A DNA stretch of 64,000 nucleotides, taken from assembly GCA_022041995.1 (NCBI GenBank), contig CP074390.1:1860001-1924000 (forward strand), in the 5' to 3' direction. How positions within the stretch are numbered: position 1 is the stretch's first letter; each line of letters opens with the position of its first letter. This document shows positions 49,854 to 57,948 of this stretch, piece after piece. The notes beneath the pieces were generated by a model that had not been told where the DNA came from, made no database searches, and saw only the letters and a list, made by a program, of their open reading frames with translations. Source of the DNA: Cupriavidus necator. GTDB taxonomy: Bacteria > Pseudomonadota > Gammaproteobacteria > Burkholderiales > Burkholderiaceae. Made by a program: the position numbers and the translations under genes.

Positions 49854-51500
49854 ATGACCCCATCTGACACTATCGACGCCATTGCGGCACCGGCCGGCCT
49901 CGGCCGCGACCCCGGCCTCGCCGCCGCCAACGACGACATTGCCGCGACCATTCCCGAGCTGTTGCGGCGCGCGGCCGCCCGCCACGGCGAGCGCATCGCC
50001 ATCCAGGAAGACGGGCTGCGCCTGACCTACGCCGCGCTCGACACCAGCCGCATACAGGCGGCGCGGGCGCTGATGGCCCTGGGCGTGCAGCCGGGCGACC
50101 GGATTGCGGTCTGGGCCCCGAATTTCTCTGAATGGATCATTGCGGCACTGGCCACGCACAGCGTGGGTGCCGCGCTGGTGCCGCTGAACACACGCATGAA
50201 GGGGGCCGAGGCCGGTGCCGTGCTGGCCGACAGCGGCGCGCGCCTGCTGTTCTGCGTCGACGGCTTCCTCGGCGAAAGCTATCCGCAGATGCTGGCCCCG
50301 CACCGCCCCGCCACGCTGGAGCGGCTGGTGATCCTGCGCCCCGGGCAGGGCCGGGTGCCCGGCCCCGACGAGCTGGCATGGGAAGCCTTCCTCGCGCTGG
50401 CGCCACAGGCGGACATGGCGGCGTTCGCAAGGCGCGAGGCCGGCGTGCGCGGCGACACGCTGATGGACATCATGTTCACCTCGGGCACCACCGGGCGTCC
50501 CAAGGGCGTGATGACCGCCCACGCGCAGAACCTGCGCGCCATCGACGGCTGGGCCGCCATCACGGGGGTGCGGCCGGGCGACCGCTACCTGATCGTCAAT
50601 CCGTTCTTCCATACCTTCGGCTACAAGGCCGGATGGCTCGCCGCGCTGTCACGCGGGGCCACGGTGCTGCCCCACCTGGTGTTCGACGCCGAGGCCGTGA
50701 TGACGCGCGTGGAGAACGAGCGCATCACGGTGCTGCCCGGACCGCCGACGCTCTACCAGACCCTGCTCAACGCGCCGCGCCTGCGTGAGTTCGACCTGTC
50801 GTCGCTGCGTGTCGCGGTGACCGGTGCCTCGGCGATCGCGCCCGCGCTGATCCAGCGCATGCGCGACGAACTGGGCTTCGACACCATCATCACCGGCTAC
50901 GGCCTGACCGAATCGTGCGGCTTTGCCACGCTGACCCGCGCCGGCGACGACGCCGAAACCGTCGCCGCCACCTCCGGCCGCGCCATGCCGGGCATCGAGA
51001 TCCGCTGCATCGATGCGCAGGGGCAGCCGGTCGCCACCGGCGAGCCGGGCGAGGTGCTGGTGCGCGGCTACAACGTGATGCGCGGCTACTTCGGCTTGCC
51101 CGAAGCCACGGCCGAAGCCATCGACTGCGACGGCTGGCTGCACACCGGCGATGTCGGCACGCTCGATGCGCGCGGCTACCTGCGCATCACCGACCGCATC
51201 AAGGACATGTTTATCGTGGGCGGCTTCAATTGCTACCCGGCGGAGGTGGAGAAGCTGCTGGTGGCCCACCCGGCCGTGGCCCAGGTGGCGGTGGTGGGCA
51301 TGCCGCATGAGCGGCTGGGCGAAGTGGGGCGTGCCTACGTGGTGCTGCGCCACGGCGCGCGTACGGACGCCGAAACCCTGATCGCCTGGGCGCGCCGGCA
51401 CATGGCCAACTACAAGGTGCCGCGCGAGGTGCTGTTCGTGACGTCGCTGCCGGTCAGCGCGGCAGGCAAGGTGTTGAAGTATCAGTTGCGGGCATCGTGA
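49854..51500 (+). CDS. AMP-forming acyl-CoA synthetase
   Basis: ANL-superfamily ligase of 548 aa activating a carboxylate through an acyl-AMP. The P-loop-like motif FTSGTTGRPKGVM (about 205-217), TGYGLTESCG (about 346-355), HTGDVG and NCYPAEVE with the C-terminal catalytic Lys (AAGKVLKYQLR) are present. In a steroid cluster it could play the FadD3 role (activating the C/D-ring propanoate HIP) or activate a side chain. It starts 1 bp after the reductase stop. Confidence 0.9.
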   Translation: MTPSDTIDAIAAPAGLGRDPGLAAANDDIAATIPELLRRAAARHGERIAIQEDGLRLTYAALDTSRIQAARALMALGVQPGDRIAVWAPNFSEWIIAALATHSVGAALVPLNTRMKGAEAGAVLADSGARLLFCVDGFLGESYPQMLAPHRPATLERLVILRPGQGRVPGPDELAWEAFLALAPQADMAAFARREAGVRGDTLMDIMFTSGTTGRPKGVMTAHAQNLRAIDGWAAITGVRPGDRYLIVNPFFHTFGYKAGWLAALSRGATVLPHLVFDAEAVMTRVENERITVLPGPPTLYQTLLNAPRLREFDLSSLRVAVTGASAIAPALIQRMRDELGFDTIITGYGLTESCGFATLTRAGDDAETVAATSGRAMPGIEIRCIDAQGQPVATGEPGEVLVRGYNVMRGYFGLPEATAEAIDCDGWLHTGDVGTLDARGYLRITDRIKDMFIVGGFNCYPAEVEKLLVAHPAVAQVAVVGMPHERLGEVGRAYVVLRHGARTDAETLIAWARRHMANYKVPREVLFVTSLPVSAAGKVLKYQLRAS

Positions 51501-51514
51501 CGAGGGCACAGGCA

Positions 51515-51958
51515 ATGACGGACATGAGATCGCTTGCCCAGCGGCTGGACCGGCTCGAAGCCGCCGACCAGATCCGCGCGCTCAAGCTGCGCTACCTGCG
51601 TGCCTGCGATGACAAGGACCCCGAAGCCATGCGGGCGTGCTTTGTCGCCGAGGGCGCGCATATCCACTATGACCGGATCGGGACCTTTGCGGGCCGCGAT
51701 GCGTTGGTGCAGTGCTTCGCGGATCTGGCCTGCCGGCCCACGTTGCGGGAGATGCATTTTGCAGGGCAAGGGGATATCCGGGTGCGGGACGATGGCACGG
51801 CTTGCGGGAGTTGGGACCTGGCTTATCTGGCGCTGGATGACGCCAGCGGGACGCGGGTCTTTCTGACGGGGCGTTATGCTGATGAGTATGTGCGGGTGGA
51901 TGGGGGGTGGGTGATTCGGGTTTCGGTTTTTACGACTGACATGGTGGTGCAGGGGTGA
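51515..51958 (+). CDS. SnoaL/NTF2-like protein
   Basis: Small cone-fold (NTF2-like) protein of 147 aa: LEAADQIRALKLRYLRACDDKDPEAMRACFV (about 13-43), MHFAGQGDIRVRDDG and VDGGWVIRVSVFTTDMVVQG. The fold includes ketosteroid isomerases, but the catalytic Tyr-Asp set is not obvious, so function is open. Start at 51515 is better placed behind GAGGG than the GTG at 51497. A similar small gene is at 53842-54267. Last gene of the HsaA/KstD operon. Confidence 0.82.
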   Translation: MTDMRSLAQRLDRLEAADQIRALKLRYLRACDDKDPEAMRACFVAEGAHIHYDRIGTFAGRDALVQCFADLACRPTLREMHFAGQGDIRVRDDGTACGSWDLAYLALDDASGTRVFLTGRYADEYVRVDGGWVIRVSVFTTDMVVQG

Positions 51959-51982
51959 TTGTTTCCTGCGGTTGCTGGCGCC

Positions 51983-52714
51983 ACGGTTGGTTATCGTGCT
52001 TGGCGGGCGTGGGCTGTTTCGCCGGCGTAGCCGGCGAGTCACTTTCTGTCCGAGCGACAGAAAGTAACCAAAGAACGCGTCGCCTGAGCGGCTGGCTATA
52101 AATTGCTCGGCGTTGGTGGTTCGGGCGGTGGTGATTTCCGCTGATGTGATTGGTGGTTCGAGCCAGCTACGCTCCCTGTCTGGTGCCTGCGTCCACGGAC
52201 TATTGGACGAACCCGACTTTAGGTTGTTGGCAGCCTGCTAACCAGGTTATCGGTGGGACGCCTACGGCTGCGCTGCGCGCACGCAGCATCTCAGGTCGGA
52301 GGGCCCGGGCACGGAGTGCATCGCTGCGCTCACACCGCGTGGTCGCGGATGATGCCGAACCCAACGCGGTTAGGAAGTGGTCGGTCGCTCTGCTTGGGGC
52401 CGGCGCGCAGCGCAGCCGTAGGCGTCCCCGCGATACGGTCGGCAGCAGGCGGCCTACGCCCTGCATGGGGATCGTTCAATAGTGGGTTAATGCAGGCACG
52501 ATCCCTGACTCACATGGCGTTAGCAGGCTCGAACGGGCAACCACATCGAACGGCAAGCACCGCCGCCGATACGACCAACGCCGTGCAATTGATTGCCAGC
52601 CGCATAGGCGACGCGTTTCTTGCTTACTTCTTGTCGCTTGGACAAGAAGTAAGTCGCCGGCTACGCCGGCGAAACAGCCCGCGCCCGCCAAGCACGACAC
52701 CCAACCGCAGTGCC
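51983..52714. repeat. Imperfect palindrome of about 730 bp between convergent genes
   Basis: The left and right halves are inverted copies of each other, centred near 52342-52348. The most exact core is a perfect 26-bp inverted pair at 52255-52280 and 52403-52428. The outer ends share GTGCTTGGCGGGCG, GGGCTGTTTCGCCGGCG and TAGCCGGCGA. Each half also carries a local hairpin: ACTTTCTGTC/GACAGAAAGT (52041-52065) and TTACTTCTTGTC/GACAAGAAGTAA (52624-52652). No coding ORF is credible. The gap lies between convergent genes, so it could serve as a double terminator, or be two inverted copies of an extragenic repeat. Confidence 0.75.
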
Positions 52715-52739
52715 AAAGCCCAAGAGCCAATCCCCACCC

Positions 52740-53606
52740 TTACTCCACAATCGCCGGATGCACCGGCGGCGGCCCGCCCAGCGCCTGCCGGTACGACGGC
52801 GGCTGCACCCCCTCCGCATCGACGATGCCATAGGCCAGCGCCGCCTCTGCGCCGATCAGCACCCGTCCGGACTTGTCCATCAGCGCGGGGTCGCGGTACA
52901 GCGCATCGATAATCCGCCCGGTGAACTCAGGGGGCTCCGCCACTGGCGCGAAGGCCGCGTACTTGTCCGGATGCTTCTCCCATACCCGCAGCGTGCGCGC
53001 CGTGCGCAGCGGCCCCATCCACAGCGACACCGCCGCAACCCCGTAGGGTCGCAGGTCGACCGCCATGTCGTGCGCGAACTTGTCGATGCCCGCCTTCTGC
53101 GCGCCGTAGGCCGGACCGTGCATGTAGCAGTTGGCGCCAAATGACGAGGTGAACACGATCAGCCCGCGGCCCTGCGCGGCCATAATGGGCGCGGCATGCC
53201 AGCTGGCCACGTAACCTGAGCGCAGGCCTACATCGAGAATCCCGGCCATCTCCAGCGGCTTCTGCCAGAACGGCCCCGGCATGATGAGCTCGTCATGCAG
53301 GAAGGTCGCATTGTTGACGAGGATGTCGATACGGCCGGCTTCCTCCCGGACGCGATCGAACAGCCGCGCCACCTGCGCGTCGTCGCGATGGTCGCATGCG
53401 AGCGCGATGCCGCGCCCGCCGAGCGCGTCGATCTCCCGCGCCGTGGCGTGGATGGTGCCGGGCAGCGGCGCATTGCCTTCCTGTTCCGTACGCCCGGTCA
53501 CGTACACGGTCGCGCCTGCCGCGCCCAGCGCCAACGCAATGCCCTTGCCGGCCCCGCGCGAGCCGCCCGTGACGACCGCGACGATGGCCTGTTCCGCCTG
53601 CTTCAT
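52740..53606 (-). CDS. Short-chain dehydrogenase/reductase
   Basis: SDR of 288 aa: TGGSRGAGKGIALALGAAGA (about 13-32), NNAT (about 97) and catalytic YGAQKAGIDKFAHDMAVDL (Tyr about 167). A C-terminal extension (ALYRDPALMDKSGRVLIGAEAALAYGIVDAEG) is longer than in minimal SDRs and resembles HSDL-like or DHRS-like members. Start at 53606 follows AGGAGACAG. A degenerate regulon box is 87 bp upstream. Confidence 0.88.
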   Translation of the reverse strand: MKQAEQAIVAVVTGGSRGAGKGIALALGAAGATVYVTGRTEQEGNAPLPGTIHATAREIDALGGRGIALACDHRDDAQVARLFDRVREEAGRIDILVNNATFLHDELIMPGPFWQKPLEMAGILDVGLRSGYVASWHAAPIMAAQGRGLIVFTSSFGANCYMHGPAYGAQKAGIDKFAHDMAVDLRPYGVAAVSLWMGPLRTARTLRVWEKHPDKYAAFAPVAEPPEFTGRIIDALYRDPALMDKSGRVLIGAEAALAYGIVDAEGVQPPSYRQALGGPPPVHPAIVE

Positions 53607-53692
53607 GTCTGTCTCCTGTGTCAGTGATGTGCGGGCATCGTAGTGGCCGCCCGCGCTCCGTCGAAGCTTGGGGCGGGCGTGGCCTCGGGACA

Positions 53693-53708
53693 TCCTTCGT
53701 TCGGACTA
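53693..53708 (-). promoter_or_regulatory. Degenerate regulon box (TAGTCC-GAAC-GAAGGA)
   Basis: Minus-strand dyad with a full left half and a diverged right half, followed by TG. It resembles the 59187 box (TAGTCC-GAAT-GGAGGA). The -10 at the expected distance is poor. It lies 87 bp before the SDR start at 53606. Confidence 0.4.
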
Positions 53709-53726
53709 AGCGGTGCCATGGCCGGC

Positions 53727-53742
53727 TACTCCACGCGGACGA
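53727..53742 (+). promoter_or_regulatory. Regulon box (TACTCC-ACGC-GGACGA) for the SnoaL-SDR-SDR operon
   Basis: Plus-strand dyad with 5/6 and 6/6 half-sites followed by TG. GAGGAT (53765-53770) is centred 33 bp downstream. It makes a divergent pair with the 53693 box and lies 100 bp before the SnoaL gene. Confidence 0.5.
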
Positions 53743-53841
53743 TGGCTGCCGGCGCGGCTGGGCCGAGGATACTCGCCATCCCAACGACCGGCTGGGTGCT
53801 GTATCGGCGCCGCCGGTCACAACCAAGGAGTAAGCCTGGCC

Positions 53842-54267
53842 ATGTCCGAACTGGAGCACAAGCAAGCCATTCACGCGCTGACCTGCCGCTATGCGCAGGC
53901 GGTGGACCGGCGCGATTTCGCGCGCCTGGCGGAAGTGTTCAGCCCGGATGCACGGCTGACCGGGCCGGGTTTTCGCATGGACGGAGCGCAAGCCATCGTC
54001 GACGGCATGGCATCGCTCGGCCAGTACAGCGCGACGCAGCACCACGTACACCAGCAGATGGTGGTGCTCGATGGCGATACCGCGACCGGGGAAACCTATT
54101 GCGTGGCCAACCACCTGTATGAGCAGGACGGGGTGCCGCGCAAGCTGGACTGGGGCATCCGTTACCAGGATCGCTTCGAGCGGTCGCAGGGCCAGTGGCG
54201 TATTGCAGCGCGCGAACTGGTGGTGGACTGGACGCAGGACCTGCCGCTGCGGGGGGCATGTCCATGA
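53842..54267 (+). CDS. SnoaL/NTF2-like protein
   Basis: Cone-fold protein of 141 aa: MSELEHKQAIHALTCRYAQAVDRRDFARLAEVFSPDARL (about 1-39), a His-rich ATQHHVHQQMV segment (about 65-75), and RYQDRFERSQGQWRIAARELVVDWTQDLP at the C-terminus. Start at 53842 follows AAGGAGTAAG. It overlaps the next SDR gene (ATGA). The HHVHQ run could bind metal or act as acid/base. Relatives in steroid and polyketide pathways include isomerases, cyclases and hydratases. Confidence 0.85.
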   Translation: MSELEHKQAIHALTCRYAQAVDRRDFARLAEVFSPDARLTGPGFRMDGAQAIVDGMASLGQYSATQHHVHQQMVVLDGDTATGETYCVANHLYEQDGVPRKLDWGIRYQDRFERSQGQWRIAARELVVDWTQDLPLRGACP

Positions 54268-55112
54268 CTCGCGTACTTGAAGGCAAGACCGCACTCGTCA
54301 CCGGCGGCGCAGGCGGTATCGGCGCGGCCAGCGCCCTGGCGCTGCTGCGTGATGGCGCAGCAGTCGTCCTGATGGGGCGGCGTCGCGAAGCGCTGGAAGC
54401 GGCACGGCGCAGCCTGTGCGATGCAGTGGCCGGCGCCACGGTGGAAATCCGCGTCGGCGACGCTTGCCATGAGAATGACGTCCAGGCCGCGCTGCAGCAG
54501 GCCTGGGAACTGGGGCGCCGCCTCGATATCGTCGTGGCGACCGTTGGCGGCGGCGGTTTCCGTCCGCTGCTGATGCACGATACCGCGTCGCTGATGGCGG
54601 AGCTGGAGCTGAACATCGCCAGCGCGTTCCTGGCGATCCGCCAGGCGTCGCCGTTGATGGCTCCGCATGGCGGCGCGATCGTCTGTATTTCGTCGAACGC
54701 GGCGCGCATGACCTGCCGCTGGCTGTCTGCGTACTGCGCTGCGAAAGCTGGGCTGGAAGCGTTCGTGCGCGCCGCGGCCGAGGAGCTGGCGGGATGCGGC
54801 ATCCGCGTCAATGCGGTGCGCCCGGGGCTTACCCGCTCCGGCGCGACCGGACCCATGTTCGACAACCCGGGCATGCTTGAAAAGTTCGTCGCGCAGATGC
54901 CGCTGGGCCGCGCCGGCGAGCCGGACGACATCGCCAGCGCGGTGCGTTACCTGGCCGGGCCGGAATCTGGCTGGGTGACGGGGCAGAGCATCGCCGTCGA
55001 TGGCGGCAGCGAACTGCGCGGCAACCCCATCCTGGATGAAACCATGGCGGCCGTGTATGGCGAAGCCGCGCTGCGCGCGGTGCTGGCCGGCAGGATTCCG
55101 GACGCCGCCTGA
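54264..55112 (+). CDS. Short-chain dehydrogenase/reductase
   Basis: SDR of 282 aa starting in the stop codon of the SnoaL gene. Cofactor motif TGGAGGIGAASALALLRDGA (about 14-33) and catalytic AYCAAKAGLEAFVRAAAEELAG (about 155) are clear. The NNAG motif is replaced by ATVGGGGF. The C-terminus ends past the usual VDGGSELRG with about 30 extra residues. Likely oxidises or reduces a hydroxyl in the pathway; an alternative start at 54258 exists. Confidence 0.87.
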   Translation: MTRVLEGKTALVTGGAGGIGAASALALLRDGAAVVLMGRRREALEAARRSLCDAVAGATVEIRVGDACHENDVQAALQQAWELGRRLDIVVATVGGGGFRPLLMHDTASLMAELELNIASAFLAIRQASPLMAPHGGAIVCISSNAARMTCRWLSAYCAAKAGLEAFVRAAAEELAGCGIRVNAVRPGLTRSGATGPMFDNPGMLEKFVAQMPLGRAGEPDDIASAVRYLAGPESGWVTGQSIAVDGGSELRGNPILDETMAAVYGEAALRAVLAGRIPDAA

Positions 55113-55137
55113 AGCGGATCACCCAAGGAGAGAAACG

Positions 55138-55896
55138 ATGAATCAAGTCACGGGCAAGGTCGTGCTGGTTACCGGTGCGGCCAGCGGGGTAGGGCGCGCC
55201 GATGCGCTGCTGCTGGCGGCCGAAGGCGCGCGCGTGGTGCTCACCGATGTCAACGAAGAGGTCGGCCAGGCGGTGGCGCGCGAGATCGGCGCTGCGGCGC
55301 TGTTCGTGCGCCACGACATTGCCAGCGAGGAGGACTGGCGCAAGGCCATGGCCACCGCGCAGGACCGCTTCGGCCGGCTCGATGTGCTGGTCAACAATGC
55401 AGCCATCTGTCCGCCGGGATCGATCGAGGAAACCTCGCTGGATACCTGGCGGCAGGTGATGCGCGTCAATGCCGACGGCTACTTCCTCGGCTGCAAGTTC
55501 GGCGTGCAGGCGATGAAGGGCAACCCGGCCGGCGGCTCCATTGTAGTGATGTCGTCGGTGGCAGCGCTGGGCGGATTGCCGATGATGTGCGCGTACAGCG
55601 GCGCGAAAGGTGCCGTGACCGCGCTGGCGCGCAGCGTGGCCGTGCACTGCAAGCGCAACGGCTACCGCATCCGTTGCAATTCCATCCACCCCGACGGGAT
55701 CTGGACGCCGATGACGCAGGCGCTGGTGCCGGACCTGGATCCGGTGGCGCTGGGCATCGGCACGGACCCGATGGCACGCATGTGCCAGCCGGAGGATGTC
55801 GCCAACCTGGTACTGTTCCTGGCTTCGGACGCGTCGCGCTTCATCAACGGCGCGGAACTGCGCATCGACAACGCGCAGCTGATCTCGGGGCTGTAA
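55138..55896 (+). CDS. 3(17)-beta-hydroxysteroid dehydrogenase-like SDR (paralogue)
   Basis: SDR of 252 aa closely similar to the protein at 48001-48765. It has TGAASGVGRADALLLAAEGARVVLTDVNEEVG (about 12-43), NNAA, YSGAKGAVTALARSVAVHC (Tyr about 150), IRCNSIHPDGIWTPMT and RFINGAELRIDNAQ. Start at 55138 follows AAGGAGAGAAACG. Two paralogues may act on different positions (for example C3 versus C17, or C7/C12 in bile acids). Confidence 0.87.
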   Translation: MNQVTGKVVLVTGAASGVGRADALLLAAEGARVVLTDVNEEVGQAVAREIGAAALFVRHDIASEEDWRKAMATAQDRFGRLDVLVNNAAICPPGSIEETSLDTWRQVMRVNADGYFLGCKFGVQAMKGNPAGGSIVVMSSVAALGGLPMMCAYSGAKGAVTALARSVAVHCKRNGYRIRCNSIHPDGIWTPMTQALVPDLDPVALGIGTDPMARMCQPEDVANLVLFLASDASRFINGAELRIDNAQLISGL

Positions 55897-55941
55897 GACC
55901 CGCCGCGGCGGCCTGCTAGCGCGGGCCGCCGCGGCGCCGTT

Positions 55942-56841
55942 TCAGCTGTATTGCGACACGATCTCGCTCACTGTGCGCAGGATGTCACGGCGACGATAGC
56001 CGAGCAGGACGGTCTCGGCCGCATCCGGCTCGTAGTAGAGCGTGTTGCCCCGGCCGAAGCAGATGGCCGAGTCCGGCAGCAGCGGATGCTCCTGGTCGAT
56101 CACCGGCGGCACCGGACGGCCCGCATTGCGGAAGAACGCGCCGAAGTAGTCCTGGAACGACAGGTTCTCGTCGCCTACGAGGTAGGCCTTGCCATTTTCG
56201 CCGCGCAGCAGGGCACCTTCGATCGCTTCCGACAGCGACGCGGCCGAGATGAAGTTGACGCCGCCCGGCGGCGCGAAATCCGGCATCGGCGCAAGGTTGC
56301 CGCGGGCATAGCCGGTATAGGCCTTGAACATCGGCACCGTCAGGCCCGGCACCGTGCCCACGACAAACGGCGCATTCACGCTGCTCACGCGGAAGGCGTC
56401 CGTGGCCAGCGCGCGCACGCCTTCATCGGCCAGCTTGCGCGAGCGGATGTAGGCGTTGCCTTCCACCAGCCGCGGCGCGGCTTGTGGATAGAAGCTGCCG
56501 ACATGGACCGCCACCCGGACCCCGGCATCGCGCGCGGCGCGGAAGAAGCGCGGCACGCCCTGGACGTTGGCGTACTCCCAGTGCGCTGCTTCGTCGCCGC
56601 CCGGCGGGACGTGGCGCACATCGTTGCCGGCGGCGAACACGAGCGCGTCGAAGGCACCGAGCTGCGCCACGGCCAGGTCATTGGCGATGTAATCGCAGCG
56701 CAGGAAGTCCAGCTCGCCCAGCGGCGTGCCGGGGGCGGGGCGGTTGCGTCCTGCGATGGTGACATCGTGCCCGCGGCTGCGCAGGTGCAGGGCCGCGTGG
56801 CCCCCGATCATGCCGGTGCCGCCGACGATCAGTATTTTCAT
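55942..56841 (-). CDS. NAD(P)-dependent epimerase/dehydratase-like (extended SDR)
   Basis: Extended SDR of 299 aa. The cofactor motif ILIVGGTGMIGGHAALHLRSRGH is at the N-terminus and a Y-x-x-x-K pair is seen in AYIRSRKLADEGV (about 130-142). The C-terminal region has YLVGDENLSFQDYFGAFFRNAGRP. The best-known relatives include 3beta-HSD/isomerases, epimerases and isoflavone-type reductases. It lies 43 bp behind the SDR at 56885 in the same minus-strand unit. Confidence 0.86.
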   Translation of the reverse strand: MKILIVGGTGMIGGHAALHLRSRGHDVTIAGRNRPAPGTPLGELDFLRCDYIANDLAVAQLGAFDALVFAAGNDVRHVPPGGDEAAHWEYANVQGVPRFFRAARDAGVRVAVHVGSFYPQAAPRLVEGNAYIRSRKLADEGVRALATDAFRVSSVNAPFVVGTVPGLTVPMFKAYTGYARGNLAPMPDFAPPGGVNFISAASLSEAIEGALLRGENGKAYLVGDENLSFQDYFGAFFRNAGRPVPPVIDQEHPLLPDSAICFGRGNTLYYEPDAAETVLLGYRRRDILRTVSEIVSQYS

Positions 56842-56884
56842 GCTTGTCTCCTTGGGTGAGTGATGTGGCCACGGCGCGCGGCCA

Positions 56885-57715
56885 TCAGAGGTTCATGCCG
56901 TTGCCGGCGATGACCGGCATGTTGGTCCAGGTCCCTTTTGGGTCGCGGTACCAGCCGGCGGCGGCAAGTGCGCCGCCGTTGACGTGCAGTGCCGTGCCCG
57001 TGATCCAGGCTGCGCGCGGGCTGGCCAGGAACAGGATGCCGTCGGCAATGTCCCGTGGCGTGCCGAAGCGCCCCAGCGGGATCCAGTGCGGGATATGGTG
57101 CTGGTGTTCCGCGGCAACCATCTGCGCCACTGGCACCTGCGGTGTTTCGGTGGTCTCGGGGGCGATCAGGTTGACGCGGATGCCCGCCGGCGCGAGTTCC
57201 AGCGCCAGGCTCTGCGTGAAACCCGTGATGGCGGCCTTGAAGGCGGCGTACACGCTGCAGTACGGGATGCCGCGGAAGGCCTCGATCGACGACACGCTGA
57301 CGATGCTGCCGGCGGCGCTGCGCCGCAGCAGCGGCAACATGGCGCGCGTGACGGTGAATACGTGGCCCAGGTTGGCGGCGTAAAGGCTGGCGATCTCGTC
57401 GTCGGCATACAGCTCGAACGGCTTGGCGATGCGCAGGAAATCGCCGGCGTTGTTGACCAGCACGTCCAGCGCGCCGAAGCGCGCCTCGATCTGCGCCGCC
57501 AGGGCGCGCACGGTGTCGGCATCTGCCGCGTCACCCTGCGCCACCAGCACCTCGGCGCCGGCCTTGCCCAGCAGCGTGTGGGCATGGTCAGCCCGCTGCG
57601 CGTCGATCTCGAGGATCGCCACGCGCGCCCCCTGTTCCAGGAAGGCTTGCGCGGTGGCCAGCCCGATGCCGGCGCCGCCGCCGGTGACCAGCACGGTCTT
57701 GTCGGTGAAATCCAT
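56885..57715 (-). CDS. Short-chain dehydrogenase/reductase
   Basis: SDR of 276 aa: TGGGAGIGLATAQAFLEQGA (about 11-30), NNAG (about 89) and catalytic YAAFKAAITGFTQSLALELA (Tyr about 154). Start at 57715 follows GAAGGAGATCGA; the frame to 57919 lies in the LuxR promoter on the other strand. A half-conserved regulon box is 69 bp upstream. Confidence 0.88.
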   Translation of the reverse strand: MDFTDKTVLVTGGGAGIGLATAQAFLEQGARVAILEIDAQRADHAHTLLGKAGAEVLVAQGDAADADTVRALAAQIEARFGALDVLVNNAGDFLRIAKPFELYADDEIASLYAANLGHVFTVTRAMLPLLRRSAAGSIVSVSSIEAFRGIPYCSVYAAFKAAITGFTQSLALELAPAGIRVNLIAPETTETPQVPVAQMVAAEHQHHIPHWIPLGRFGTPRDIADGILFLASPRAAWITGTALHVNGGALAAAGWYRDPKGTWTNMPVIAGNGMNL

Positions 57716-57783
57716 CTGAGTCGATCTCCTTCGGTTGCACTGCGGGGATGCCGACATTGGAGCGGCGGCGGGCGGGACGGACA

Positions 57784-57799
57784 TCGTCCGATTGCAGGT
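57784..57799 (-). promoter_or_regulatory. Half-conserved regulon box (ACCTGC-AATC-GGACGA)
   Basis: Minus strand; right half and following TG are perfect, left half is poor. A -10-like TCCAAT (57756-57761) is centred 33 bp downstream, the same spacing as elsewhere. It would control the SDR-epimerase unit. Confidence 0.4.
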
Positions 57800-57824
57800 C
57801 AGGGAAAACACCAGGGCGGCGCAA

Positions 57825-57880
57825 ACTAGGGCAAACACGAACGCCGCGTGGCGGACACCGGCGGGCAGCATCCCTATAAT
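57825..57880 (+). promoter_or_regulatory. Promoter region of LuxR paralogue 2
   Basis: ACTAGGGCAAAC (57825-57836) is followed 38 bases later by TCCCTATAATC (TATAAT 57875-57880), 68 bp before the gene. Both words and their spacing match the promoter of LuxR paralogue 1 (39535-39591). No clear -35 is present, suggesting a need for an activator. Confidence 0.6.
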
Positions 57881-57948
57881 CTGCGCTGCCGCCAGGTGCC
57901 GCAGAGCGCCGGCGGGCACACACGTGGTGTGGAAACAGGAGACCGAGA

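Noticed and set aside
51983..52714. CRISPR array or insertion sequence at 52.0-52.7 kb
   Set aside because: The region is one inverted pair, not direct repeats with spacers, and no transposase frame is present.
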